In this document: in pieces, positions 46,602-59,516 of the stretch | How positions within the stretch are numbered: the first letter of the stretch is position 1 | Layout of the letters: each line of letters starts with the position of its first letter | The notes under the pieces: generated by a model | Databases searched by the model: none | Seen by the model: only the letters and a program-made list of their open reading frames with translations | Told to the model about the DNA's origin: nothing | Position numbers and translations under genes: made by a program | DNA from: Anniella stebbinsi | Lineage: Eukaryota; Chordata; Lepidosauria; Squamata; Anniellidae | Direction of reading: 5' to 3' | DNA length: 64,000 nt | Assembly: GCA_029215795.1 (NCBI GenBank) | Contig: JARDYH010000007.1 | Location: 69,866,763 to 69,930,762, forward strand

Positions 46602-48415
46602 TAGGGATGTGCACTGGATCGGACCCGATCCACGATCCGAGTCCGGTCCAGTGGGAAATCGGATAAATTATCCAATTTCCGATCCCGCAGCTGGATCGGC
46701 CGATCCAATCCGAACCGGTCCGAAAAAGCTCCGAACCGGTTCGGCGGATCGGCGGATCGGCGGGCGCCCACTGGCGCCCACCGCCGCTTCCATTGGCGGG
46801 CGCCAGCGGGCGCCCGCCGATGAAAGTGGACAGCGGGGGGGGGGAGGAGGGGGGCACTTACCTTCTCGGCCCGGTGGCTCCCGTCCGGCGCCGGCGCCTA
46901 CTACTACTAGCAGGCTCCGCGGCCTGCTCTAGGGTGGCGCGCCGGGTGATGTCATCACCCGGCGTGCTACTCTAGAGCAGGCCGTGGAGCCTGCTGGAAG
47001 TAGTAGGCGCCGGCGCCGGACGGAAGCCGCCGGGCCAGGAAGGTAAGGAGGGGGTGCGTGGAGGGGAGGAGGGGGCGCGCGGAGGGGGGAGGGGGGAGGG
47101 GGGCCCTTACCTTTCCGGCCCGGCGGCTCCCGTCCGGCGCCGGCGCCTACTATTCCCAGCAGGCTCCGCGGCCTGCTCTAGGGTGGCGCGCCGGGTGATG
47201 TCATCACCCGGCGCGCTACTCTAGAGCAGGCCGCGGAGCCTGCTGGTAGTAGTAGGCGCCGGCGCCGGACGGGAGCCGCCGGGCCGGAAAGGTAAGGAGG
47301 GGGTGCGTGGAGGGGAGGAGGGGGCGCGCGGAGGGGGGAGGGGGGCCCTTACCTTTCCGGCCCGGCGGCTCCCGTCCGGCGCCGGCGCCTACTATTCCCA
47401 GCAGGCTCCGCGGCCTGCTCTAGGATGGCGCGCCGGGTGATGTCATCACCCGGCGCGCTACTCTAGAGCAGGCCGCGGAGCCTGCTGGAAGTAGTAGGCG
47501 CCGGCGCCGGACGGGAGCCGCCGGGCCGGAAAGGTAAGGAGGGGGTGCGTGGAGGGGAGGAGGGGGCGCGCGGAGGGGGGAGGGGGGCCCTTACCTTTCC
47601 GGCCCGGCGGCTCCCGTCCGGCGCCGGCGCCTACTATTCCCAGCAGGCTCCGCGGCCTGCTCTAGGATGGCGCGCCGGGTGATGTCATCACCCGGCGCAC
47701 TACTCTAGAGCAGGCCGCGGAGCCTGCTGGAAGTAGTAGGCGCCGGCGCCAGACGGGAGCCGCCGGGCCGGAAAGGTAAGGAGGGGGTGCGTGGAGGGGA
47801 GGAGGGGGCGCGCGGAGGGGGGAGGGGGGAGGGGGGCCCTTACCTGCCCGGCCCGGCGGCTCCCGTCCGGCGCCGGCGCCTACTACTACCAGCAGGCTCC
47901 GCGGCCTGCTCCAGGGTGGCGCGCCGGGTGATGTCATCACCCGGCGCGCTACTCGAGAGTAGGCCGCGGAGCCCGCTGGTAGTAGCCGCCGGCGCCGGAC
48001 GTGCCGAGAAGGTAAGTGGCGGGGAAGGGGGCTTACCCCCCCCGGAGCCGTCCGCTTCTATCCGCTGGCGCCCGCGGGCGCCAGCGGATGGAAGCAGGCG
48101 GCCCCAGGGGGGGTAGGGAGCGCGGGGGAGGGGGTTTACCTGCCGGGGCCGTCCACAGCGGACGGCCCCGGGGGAGGGGAGGGAGTTAGGCCCCCCCTTA
48201 CCCACCCGCCGCCATTTTTTCCTCATAGACTTGCATTGCAATGCAAGTCTATGGGGAAAAAAATGGCGGCCGATCCAAAAATTTCCGATTTTTGGATCGG
48301 GATCGGACTCGATCCGGTCCGGGGGGCCTCCGATTTTGTCCGAACCGGTCCGGGACAAAATTGGAGGTCCCGATCCGGGTCCCGATCCGATCCGGGGGGT
48401 CCGTGCACACCCCTA
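46602..48415. mobile_element. hAT-like foldback element, copy B (1814 bp, 8-bp TSD, expanded core)
   Basis: It has the same termini as copy A and is flanked by CTTTTTTT on both sides (46594-46601 and 48416-48423). The core palindrome is amplified to five tandem units between about 46857 and 48016. The GATC-rich ends and the 48225-48255 palindrome match copy A closely. No coding capacity was seen. Confidence 0.9.
46857..48016. repeat. Five tandem GC-rich palindromic units, period 242-249 bp
   Basis: Each unit is a near-perfect hairpin of about 180-190 bp. Units run 46857-47047, 47105-47296, 47347-47538, 47589-47780 and 47840-48016. Centres read GATG-T-CATC at 46952, 47201, 47443, 47685 and 47934. 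Every unit begins CTTACC (GGTAAG on the minus strand) and ends GGTAAG on the plus strand. Units are separated by G-rich spacers (GGAGGGGGCGCGCGGAGG type). Confidence 0.88.
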
Positions 48416-48429
48416 CTTTTTTTTGCCTG

Positions 48430-49690
48430 AGGAGAGGGATAAAGATAAAGATACTTTAAACAAACAAACAAACAAACATTTTATTTTAAAGCATTATAAC
48501 CTGCTCTTCAATCAAAAATGGTTCCTTCTATACAATTAGTAAAAACGAGACAGACCTTGTTTTCAGTTTTACAATCTAAAAAGACACAGCACGAAAAGAT
48601 AAAGGGATGAAGAGGGAGAAGGAAAAAAGCAGGCCGCCTTTCAGCGAGGCTGGTGGAATACCCCGTCTTCGTTGCTTCTCCCTCTGCGTCAACCTTTGGA
48701 AATGGTGGCTGGTGGTGACCATTGAGGAAGGAGCCTGATGGAGGTGGGATTTCAGCAGGGCTGAAATTTTGACTGAGCAGGCAACAGAATGAGACCCAGT
48801 GCGAAGCCGTAAGGCAGAATCACTTTCACCCAAACAACCACATATTCTCGTATTCTCTTAGTTTCTGAATGCCTTGACAGCCCACCCACAACCCACCCAC
48901 CCGGTTTAGTTTTTGGTGAGATTCAGAACCTCCAAGCTGCTTTTCATAGTGCGCCATCACAGGATTGTGCCTCATAGCTAGTAGCCACCAGCAATCAACG
49001 GCCAGCACCAAGCTGCACAAAGTGCTCAAAGGACAGGCATCTCTTCGCTCGGCACAGTTATATAATACTATGAAAGCGGTGGTGCATTGCACAAACCGAT
49101 ACATCGGGATTAGGGAAGGCCAACTGCCAGAGGCCACCAAGCCCATGGATGGGGATGGGGCCTGGTCACACCCAGCCTTGACAGGCAGGTGGGTCTTCCA
49201 GTTGCATTGCACCAAACTGGAGATAATTGCTGTTGGTCATGACTCACCCGATCCAAGTCTCTGAGGAACCACATCAGATCTGTCTCTGGTGACTTGATAA
49301 GATTGCAGGAAAGATCTTTAATAGCTACGTGGAGGAGAGGATTTGGGGAGGTGCAACTTCTCCTGAAGAGCAGCAACTATTGATGGCACAGAAACCCAGT
49401 CCTTCATCACCTCTGGTCACCCCAGAGCTGCAATCTAGACACAGTCAATAGGGAGCAAGCCCCACTGAACATAGCAGGCCCTTCTTCCAAGTAGACATGC
49501 AGAACATTGCCCTGTGAATTTGCCTGCCAACTCCAGTTCATCGGCCTCACACTCTACCTCCGCTTTGAACATATTTTGTTTGAGAAGAAGCGACCTGGAG
49601 GTCAGAAATCAAGAGTCTTTCAAGACTGAAATGTCCACCTGCAGGTTCCTGTGTGTTGCTAATTTTGGCATCTGATTTGGGTGCGCTGCA
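48430..49690. other. Unannotated unique-looking sequence
   Basis: There is no convincing exon, splice pair or repeat structure. It lies between hAT-like copy B and the 49.7 kb MITE. Confidence 0.45.
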
Positions 49691-49693
49691 CCC

Positions 49694-49856
49694 CAGTCTA
49701 GGTTGGTGGCTCTGATGGCAGCAGGGCGGAGAATCTGCTTCGGGTTTCAGCTGGAACCACTCAGAACTCTAAAGAAGCTCACCCTTTAGAGTTTTGACTA
49801 GTTCTGACTGAAAGCCAGAGCGGATTCACCACCCTGCTGCCATTGGGAGCCCCCAG
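49694..49856. mobile_element. CAGTGGAGGC-family MITE, diverged
   Basis: Two arms are visible around TTTAGAGTTTTGACTAG, but the outermost bases are diverged. Confidence 0.68.
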
Positions 49857-50812
49857 GTGCTTTGTCGGCATTCCTAGCACACTCTTAGACCAGGCCAACC
49901 TGGGCTCGGCCCCAGCTAAACTGGTTTTGGTATCCACCCCCCTGGAGATGGGTGTAACCTCCTTGCACAGTCTCCATCTGTTTTGAGACAAAGAGCATCC
50001 AATTACTTATACAACGCTGCTGCAGTCGCGCACCCACCCTGGGGCTTTCCGCGGAAGCTGTGGAGAGAAAAAGTCGGGGACTTACCCCAACTTTTTTCTT
50101 CCTGAGTGAGGAAAGGGCAGGCAAGGCGGTGTCAGGACAGCCCCAAAGCCTCAAAGGCAACATGTGATTGGTCGCCTTCCACCTGGAAGAGGGCGGGGGC
50201 GGCTCCAGTCCCCGAATGGCCTCCCAGAAACTCCGCTCTCCCTCCTTGGCGTTGGGATTACCCAACACCACCCTGGGGGAGGGAAAACGTAGGGTTTCCA
50301 AGGGATGCAGCGCCAACCCAGCACCATGAAGACACCCCCCTAGCCACCAATGAATTTCTGTGTTAGCAAAAAAGAGAGAGAGAGAGAGAGAATAGCGTCA
50401 CCTATTAAATATCTGCTTGTCAGACAGCTTTTAGAGGCACAGCGATCCTGTGAAGGAAAATAACCTGCTTTTTTCTGCCTAAAACACACACAGAATTGCT
50501 CCTTTATTTATTTATTTATTTATTTGTGGTTTGGCGTTCTTTTTGGAAAACACTTATCCTCAGCCAACCTCAAATACGTGTTACCTATAGCATCAACTAG
50601 AGATGGTGATTTGTGATCGTTATTAAGCTTGCAGCAGGAGGATTTAACCCTTTCTTTCTCCATTCAGCTCCTGAGGAAAGCCCTTCATCTAAAGTTGGTA
50701 TTTGCATTGGGAAGAAATCTCCCATTGATGCCAATGGATTTTTTAAAAAAATAAAAATCAACTCATATCCTGCATGTTAGCTGCAAAGACACATTTCACG
50801 CCAGGTTTATGA

Positions 50813-51310
50813 ACACAAGAAGAACTGTGCAGGATCAGACCTCAGCCTTGCCCAACCTGGCACCCTTCAGGTGTGTTGGACTCCATAATCCCCAGCCAGG
50901 TAGGATTATGTGTAGTGGGACATATTTGGGGAAAGGGAGGCCCATCTAGTTCAGTATTCAGTTCCCATGGTGACCGACCAGCAGTAAAGGTTAGTGGCTC
51001 CGATGTCAGTGGGGTGGCAAATCCGTTCCGGGTTTCAGTTAGACTCAGGTTCAGCACTTTGGATAGCTCCTTCAGAGTTCTGATTGGCTTTGACTGAAAC
51101 CTGGAGCGGATGTATCACCCCGCTGACATCGGAGCCACCAGCCTACATTGCCAGGATCAGAGGCAGTGTGCTGGGGGAAGATGAGCGGGAGGGTGCTACC
51201 TTCCTGCTCATGTTCCCCAGCACACTGCCTCTGATCCTGAGGATAGCATTTAGCCATTATGACTAGTAGCTATCAATAGCATTACCATTCCGTTTTAACG
51301 CCATCCAAGT
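50813..51310 (+). mobile_element. L3/CR1-like LINE fragment, interrupted by a MITE
   Basis: Starts GAACACAAGAAGAACTGTGC; it resumes after the 50982-51150 MITE with GGATAGCATTTAGCCATTAT. Confidence 0.55.
50982..51150. mobile_element. CAGTGGAGGC-family MITE
   Basis: From CAGTAAAGGTTAGTGGCTCC to GGAGCCACCAGCCTACATTG; it interrupts an L3/CR1-like LINE fragment. Confidence 0.75.
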
Positions 51311-51334
51311 TTAATTTATTTACTTATTTATTCA

Positions 51335-51590
51335 TTCATTCATTCATACATACATTCATTACATTTATATCTCACTTTTTTCCCTCCAAGGAACCCAAGG
51401 CAGCATACATAATGCTCCTCCTCCTCCTCCCATTTTATCCTCACAACAACAACCCTGTGAGGTAGGTTGGGCTGAGAGTCTGTGACTGGCCCAAAGTCAC
51501 CTAGTGGGTTTCCATGGCTGAATGGGGACTAGAACCCGGATCTCTCGACTCCCAGTCCAACACTTTAGCCATTACACCACACTGGCTCTC
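51335..51590 (-). mobile_element. tRNA-derived SINE, family B, minus strand
   Basis: On the minus strand: GTGTGGTGTAATGGCTAAAG, GGTTCTAGTCCCC and GTTGTGAGGATAAAATGGG, with a tail in (TTTA/ATTC)n at 51313-51360. Confidence 0.82.
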
Positions 51591-52099
51591 ACCACATCTT
51601 CTGGTCTCCTTTATTAATCATCTCAATATTTTCACTCCTGAGGATAAAGAAGGGGTGTCCCCTCAGGAAACTCAGGACACCTTTCTGCCATCATGGTCTC
51701 TGCATGTGTGTTGGTATCTGCTGGCTTCCTTGAGGTCAGGCAGCAGTGCATGAACAACAGCTGGCCTCAATCCAAATACTCCAGGCAAACCTCTTCATGA
51801 TCCATTCATGCAAAACCCAGCCTCAACAATGCTGCTTGCAGGACACCTGAAAACCTGACATGGAGCACAACACACTGGGAGAGGAGACACCCTTTTGAAG
51901 CATTATGGGGAGATGGACACTGTGGCTAGGGTCGCCAACTGATCAGGAATAAACCAGCCTGGCCTGCACCTGTGCCTTTAACAGGAGCTGGAGCGTCTCA
52001 TGACACAGATGGAGATAACAGTGGTTATCTGCTAGTGTTTGCAGATCAAGCTGCTGTCAGAAGCATTGTAAAGATGTTTGCAACCTGAAACGCAGTCCA

Positions 52100-53640
52100 T
52101 TACAGAGCGAGGAAACTACACACGCCCTGGAGAAGCCTGGTCCACATCCCAAATTCTCACCAACAGTTGGTGTTAGGGCGCTCTATTTTGCTGTCATTGG
52201 TGTAGCCAGTGTGCTTGCTTCCACACCCCTAAAACTGATATAACTCCCAGAAAATAGTTCACTGACACCCACATCTATTCCAAGCCCAGAACATCTAGCA
52301 TACATTGCATGGTGCCCCAACATAAACACAGCAAGAGAAAATGACAGGAAAGCTCATAACAACCACAAGCACAGCCTAGAACTCTCCTTAATAATACAGT
52401 AAAATTTAGGATTCGTTGTCTGGCACCTCTCTGTTAATTCCACCACCAGCATCTTCTCCAGGCCTTAATTGAGGGTGGCCACCCATTGACAGCTAAACTC
52501 TTACACCTTTTCCTGCACAACAGGCAGAAATCCAACCGGTGCAGCTTTGGCTGGCAATGGAGCTTCTGCGTGGCATGGTAAGTGCAGCCTAGGTGCCTCG
52601 ATGCATCCCACGCCTTCCTCCTTCCAGTGGCCAAATGAGAACAGCAGAGGCCCCACCTATTCCCGTCTCTCTATCATCCTGCAATCCAACCCATCAGGTA
52701 GGTCAGGCTCCAGAATGTGTCAAGGGAGAGGAAGACGGGCGGGTGGAAGCCACAAAGCAACCTGCGACTGTGGTGTTTACAGGATCCCTGGAAGGTTTTG
52801 CCTCTTTTGTCAAAGGTGAGAGAACCGTGCTTCTATTTTCTGCATGGGTGAGGGAGGGGGGCTGTGGCACATAGTGGTTGCAGCAGAGGGGTGGAAATCT
52901 ATTCTGAGTTTGGAAGCGAGCATTTCTGGGCCTTGTTTTGGGGGCAGGGTGGGTTTTGTCTTATGGATCGAGTAAAGATGTCTAACCTCCCCTCCCCCCC
53001 CAATATCATCAGCTGGGATTATCCTACCCCACCCTAATTACTCCTCCCCATTCTCTTGCACTCCCACCAATAGTCACCCTTCTCCCATCACCACCTCAGG
53101 GAATCAGGACCTCTCCTCGCTTTTATGGGGGAATAGCCTTGGCTGGACCAAAGTTGCCAGGACTCCTGGGTTCTTTCCTTAGCTCCGGGGATAGGATGGG
53201 GGAGACGAATCTAGGGACTAAGAGATTCGAGATGGGGGCAGAGCAGCTCTTTGGCAGGACAGGAGAGGAGATTTCTTGCACCATATCTGTTCTCTGCTAA
53301 GGCACTGAGCCAGCACACTGAGGCCCCTTGGCTTTGGCAGTCAAGCTCTTAATATTCCGGGACATTCCTGGCAGCCACTGAGTCAGGCTTGAGTGGCTTT
53401 GAGTCTGGCCCTGGCTGAGGCTGCTTTCGCCTCCCACCACCCAGCTACACCCACCCTCCCCAAGAGGCTGGCCAGACATCCAGGAGGAAACAGCTCATGA
53501 ATCTCGCAATCGGCCCCAGTAACACAGAAGATTCTCCCAGTAGGATGAAACAAGGAGAGAACCCAGGCATCCAGCTGTCTACACGGTGACCACCTTTACA
53601 TTAAGGACTTGGTTTGTCTTGGAGGAGTATTCACAACCAC
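52100..53640. other. Unique sequence upstream of the CEACAM-like receptor (promoter side)
   Basis: It precedes the leader exon at 53649. No TATA box is obvious, in line with TATA-less CEACAM promoters. Two weak exon-like segments at 52524-52577 and 52690-52815 are not accepted as genes. Confidence 0.4.
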
Positions 53641-53648
53641 AAACAAAG

Positions 53649-53730
53649 ATGTTCTTGGATCTGCTTCTGGCACAGACAACCCGGGCGTCGAAGAGCCGGG
53701 ATCTTTTTGGTACAGGTTTTCTCCTAACAG
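53649..53730 (+). CDS. Leader exon of the CEACAM-like receptor
   Basis: ATG at 53649; 82 nt ending in phase 1 at CTAACAG/GTGAGT. The hydrophobic core FGTGFLL continues into the next exon. The n-region is long and contains several basic residues; no alternative downstream ATG exists in the exon. Confidence 0.75.
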
Positions 53731-56700
53731 GTGAGTTCTAGATCTGGGATTGAGTCACGGCTAGGCCACCCATTCTGCTACCAACCTTAAACACACAGGT
53801 TGGGTTCTCACAACCCGCTAACCCACATTCGGTGGTTGAGCGTGGGTTGTTGTTGAACCATGGGTTATCGCGTTGTCTGAACGCAGTGGCTGAATTCGGA
53901 CGACACAATAAGCAACGGGGGGGGGGGAAACAATCGTCAGTTGTATTGACTGTCGTGTCGTCCGAATGCTGCCATAGTCAACTCAGCGTTGATCCTAATC
54001 CACACCACAGTTGATTATTTATTACCATGTTGTATGGGGAGTACCCCCTAGATGAACAACTGTAAAGTTGATTATTACCCCACCATTGACTATCGTGTTG
54101 TCCGAATTCAGCCAGTGTGTTTTCCACAGGGTTGGGTATTGTGTTGTCTGAATGTAGCCAGGATGGCTTGTTGACCACGCAGTGTGGCTGGGTAACCACC
54201 CGGAACAATCCAAGAATAAACCATGGGTTCTCAAGGTGATTTGCTCAAGAAAAATAAGCCATACTGGTTAACAAGCCAACCTGCGGAAAATGCGCTGAAT
54301 TCATACAACACGGTAACCCACGGTTCAACTTCAGCAACAACCCACACTCAACGACTGAGTGTGGTCTAGCATTTTGTGTGAACTCAGTCATACACACAGA
54401 CACACACACACAAATATATGCAACTAACACAAACAGTTGTCCTGGCCTGGATTTCTGCCTTTAACAGAGGTTTTAACAGAGTAGTGTGTGTGTGTGTGTG
54501 TGTTTACAATCAGGCTTGGCAAACAGTTTTGTGGTTGTGATGGTTGTTGTACATATCAGGAATGCAGAAACACTTTGAAAGTGTGCAGTGGCAGTTGGGG
54601 TGGCAGGAGAGAAAAGGGTAGTTGTGTGTTTCACAACAGAAGTAATGCACAACAGAAGTAATGCACAAGACTGTATAGCCTGCCCACCCCGAGTACATGA
54701 AGTCCAGGGTCTCTAAATTAGCTGCACCACTGCATAGAAAGGATCTCTGTTGTAGATCAAACCATGGTTGAAAGGACAGCTAAGCCAGTTCAAATGTTGA
54801 CAACTCAATTATGAAAGGAAACTCTTTTCTTCCTGGCGTGGAGATAATGTGACAGGGGAAAGCTTCACCTGCTTATTTTTCATGTGTCGAACTGCTGCTT
54901 TAGGCACAAGCGCAGTTTAAAAAAAAGTTGGCGACTGCAGTCCATAGTTTCGGAGCACAGGGAACTGAAAGAGATGAGTGGGCGTCAGGGAGATGCTCAG
55001 AACTGGGAAGAGGACAGCATTGCCAAATGAGCAGAGGAATAATCCGCCTGGGCTGTTCATGTGAGTTTAATGTCAGCTGATTCCCATGGAATGGTGGTGG
55101 GGGGTCAAACTCATCACTGCATGGAGATCAGCATACCAGCCAGCTGAAGTCTGCAACTGAAGCAACTGTAAAAGGCACAGTGGCAGCGCCAGGTTAAAAA
55201 GTTGTCCTCTGTATGGGCATATTTTGAGTTCCTTGGCTGGTGGCCTTGAACAGTTAAACAAGTTTGAAAGCGATTTAAGGGTGCAATCGTATGCATGTTT
55301 AGACAGAAAACAAGTCCTACAACTCCTAGCATTCCACAGCCAGCTGTGCTGGGAATTGTAGGGCTTTTGTTTTTCCTGTCTAAAAATTCATAGGATTGCA
55401 CCGTTACATGCCTCGCTAAACTGATAGCAAAAATATACCTATTCTAAAAAACTTTGAGGAACATAGAATCATAGAACAGTTGAGTTGGAAGGGGCCTATA
55501 AGGCCATCAAGTCCAACCCCCTGCTCAATGCAGGAATCCATCTGAAAGCATACCTGAAAGATCATAAATCCATCCAAAGGACTGCATGTCTGCATGGGCA
55601 GAGAAAACACCCTTTGTCGGATCAGTCATAGAAATGTGTTAAACAGATTTGAAACTGGTTTAAATATGTAGTGTGGATGCACTGCAACAGCCCAAGGAAT
55701 GAGAGACAGGGAAAGCTTTCCATCCAGATGTGAAAAGCCCAAAACTTCCATCCTAACCCTCTCTCTCCTCTCCTCTCATCAGCTGGTCTCCTGTGCTTAT
55801 ATGCTCCCCTGATCCGAGCATCCGTTGGAAACATCTCCATCTTGTCAATCCCGGAGTTTCCGGCCGAGGGTGGGAACGTCACGCTCTCCGTGCAAAATGT
55901 GTCAGGCTCCATCAGGGATATCAACTGGTACCGAGGGCTGGCGACAGATGGGAACACCAGAATCTTCACCTACTTTCCTGGAACCACCCGCGTGCAGCGC
56001 AATGGCGTCCAATATACACAGAGGGAATCTGGCTTCCCCAACGGCTCGCTGCTCATCAGAGAGGTCCGTCTCAGCGACATCAGTCCCTACACGGTGTTCA
56101 TCGTGTTGCGGCCTAAGAGAACCCTCAGGGGCACCATTGATCTGCAGTTAGCCAGTGAGTGTTTCGCACCCTGTCCTCCTGTCCCTGTAAATCAGCCTTT
56201 CCCAACCTGGAAGCCTCCAGATGTGTTGGACTACAACTCCCATAATCCCCTGCCAGCATGATGGGAGCTGTAGTTTGACATATCTGGAAGTCCTCCAGGT
56301 TGGGAAAAGCTGGGCTAGGTGAATTAATTTAAAATCTATTTTAATCAACTAAAAAAGAAAAGGCATCCTGTAGCAATCAGACAACGTATTAAAAATGCAC
56401 ACACAACTTAACTGTTTTTAAGCATAACTACGAATCAAAGCTTCTGATGGAAGGAACTCCTTTTTACAGATGGAGTACCTGCTGAAAAGTTATTCCAAAG
56501 TATGCTCCTCTCCTTTAAAATGATTGTTTTAATTGTAAGCAAAGGCATGAAGACTTCATCCACTGATTTGTCAACAAATAGGTTAAAAATGGTTTATTTA
56601 AAACATTAAGGGTGCAATCCTCTGTGTGTTCAGTCAGAAAAAAGACCTACAACTTGCAGCAAGCCCCAGCCAGCTGGGATAGGATTGCACCCCAAAATTT

Positions 56701-59455
56701 CCTATAGATCCCTGAAACAACCTGGACTGGTCTCTTTTGATGCCTCAGATAGAGAGGCAAATGACACCCCAAACCCCCAAATCAAGGTGCATGGTACCAA
56801 AAGCTGGTGGACTTGTTATTTGGTGTCAAAAATCCCAGAACTGCTTCTCTCCTATCCCGGTAGTAAAAATACAATGATAATAAATTAACTAATTCACCAC
56901 TGTCACCCTACCCAAAACAAGCCGTCTGTGGCGGTCGCTTCTCTCTACCTAACGGTAGGGCTGGCCCCGAGGCACTGTGGGAAACTGAAACGGCATCTCC
57001 AGGATGCCTGGCCAGCAATCATTGGAGAACCTCTGTTGTGAGTGTTTGGGGGGGGGGGGGCTGACATAGGACAAGGCCCCACCCCACTCTGGAGTCAACA
57101 CCACCTCACAAGGTTGTTGTGAAGATAAAAGAGCCACGAGAACAAAATTGTCTCCACCGTAGCTTAACCGCAGCTCAAAAGGTCACATTTGAAGGATGTG
57201 AGATTTTGCTCCCTAGGTCACAGTGGGCCGCCTGGTTGTGGATGTTAATGCCTCGGTCTCTTCTCCTTTACAGGATCGGGGACTACCAGACCAGCTCCAG
57301 TGACGGCTGCCACAAACATGCCGGCCATCAAGGAGCCGACAAAAGGCCCGTTGATGCTAGGTTGGATCGTGGCTGGAGTCGTGGTGGGAGTTCTCCTATC
57401 CGGGGCCGTGGGTGCCGTCGTGGTGTACCGCTTTGTCTTACACAAGGAAGAGCCTGGCTCAGGGTAAGGGAGGAGAAGGGAGCGTGACCAAAGGCAGATT
57501 TCCTAATGGGAACTGGAATTCTTGGGCGCTTCTTTTTGCTACAGACTTAAAAGTGGCTTAAGAGGTATTCTGTCTTTGCAAGGAATTGTGGGAAATTATT
57601 ATTATTATTTCTCTTTTCTCGCTCATGGCAGTTTTTCTAGACAGGCATGGCGGGCTTTGGCAAGTCATGCTGTCTTTTACTGATTCAGGAATTTCCTGAG
57701 TATTGAACCTGTTTTAACTATGGCTGCTTTCTCGATGTTGGTGTGGTTGTATTTTCGTAGGCCCAGTTTCTGAAGGTTTTCTATATAGTTTTTTGATGTG
57801 ATGCCAGTGACTGATGTGACTAACGGAATAATTGTAACATTTTCCTGTTGCCATAGTTCTTTGACTTCCATGGCCAGTGGTGTATATTTCCTCCTCCTCC
57901 TCCTCCTCCTTCATTATTTTATTATTATTATCATTATTTTTTCCTTCCTATACCGCTCCATAGCCAAAGCTCTCTGGGTGGTTTATAGCAATCCATAAAA
58001 ATACCCAAAACAACACAGTGAAAACTGTCTAACATTTTTAACATACACAAAACAACACAATAAAAACAGTCTAACATTTTTTTTAACATGCAAGAATGAA
58101 AACAATGTAAATAGCTAAAGAGAATTTCAACAAACAATGCTTTTCTTACCAGAACTGTTCAAAACCAGCTTACGTATATGCCTCACCATATGCCATTAAT
58201 TGCCTGGGAGTAGAAGGTGGTCTTTACTTGTGCCAAAACGATGCCTGTCAACGCCAGGTGGGCCGTAGTGGGAAGCTCATTCCATAGTCAGAGGGGCCAC
58301 CACTGAGAAGGCCTTCTGCCCCATCACCACCTTCCGAGCTGAATTTACAGAAGTCGTAGCATATAAAACACTTCTATGAACGCAGCAGAAACAGTTGATT
58401 AAGGGTTCCACATGTAGTTTGTGGGTGGGTGGGTGGGGTAGGGGAAAGTATCCTCCCTACCATGAAACTACATTTCCTAGAATCCTCTGAGAGAAGCCTT
58501 GCCTGGTATAGGTTTGTAATGTACCGCTCCTTCCATCTGTGCAATAGAAAAGGGTGGAAGAACTGAAGTGTGTGTGTCCATTTCAATTTGCATCATGGTC
58601 GATGACATTTTGGCATCTGGATGATGGAGAGATACCTGGGTGGGTGGGTGGGTGTAAAAAGGGTTGAGTTTCAGCACTCACACTCACACATCACTCCCGC
58701 ATCCCTCCTTCTAGCAGTGTTTAAACATCACATCTCTGGCTTTCAAGACCTGACATCGTTGGTGAAATTCGGGGGAAATGTTTATGTATTGCAGGTTTAT
58801 GTGGCTTCGACTATGGGGCGGTATGGAATTGTAATAAACAAAGTTGTTATGCCAAGTTCTATTTCAAGTTCAACTGTAGAAAAGAATGCCTGCTTGCTTA
58901 TTGAGATGCTGAGCACTCTCTGGCTGCATTCGGACAACACATTAAGCAACTGAAGGGGGAGGAAACAATCGTCAGTTGTGTTGCTTATTGAGTTGTGTGG
59001 AGGGTAACACGCCCCTCACAAACTACTGACGGTATGCTATTCCGCCCAAATAAGCAGCTGAGAGAAACAACTGGCTTGCAAGTTGTTTAGCTCAAAGCCA
59101 GTTGTTTAAAGTGTTGTGTGGAGGGTGAGTGTGTTAATGGCGTGTGGTGAGTGGGTTAAAACACATAGAGGCAGGCGGCAAGAGCGACCAAAGCAGTGGC
59201 TGCCACTCTGCTACAGCTGGTGCAACTTGCAGAGTCTGCTGGGATAGAACTGGGAGGACTGAGGGAGGAGAGAGGGAGGGGAGAGGGGCGGGGGCTGTGT
59301 TAGTCAAATGCTGGGTTGACTATTAGTCCACTCAACGCCAGCCCCAACCACCCACAGTTGTGTAGGAATATGTTGTGTGGGGAGTACCCACAAAATAACC
59401 AACTGTGAGTTGGCTACTCAACCCACCATTGACTAATGTGTTGTCCAAATGCAGC

Positions 59456-59516
<61 letters not shown>

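Noticed and set aside
44066..48358. Long Pro/Arg/Gly-rich frames across the GATC- and GC-rich elements.
   Set aside because: They arise from palindromic repeats and appear on both strands; no transposase motif is present.
52524..52815. Exon-like segments (CACAACAG ... TGGCATG/GTAAGT at 52524-52577; a frame reading EEDGRVEATKQPATVVFTG near 52730-52815) that might be tail exons of the frameshifted Ig gene.
   Set aside because: No homology to the tail of the 53-63 kb receptor, length 54 nt rather than 53, no transmembrane exon between, and no consistent phase chain.
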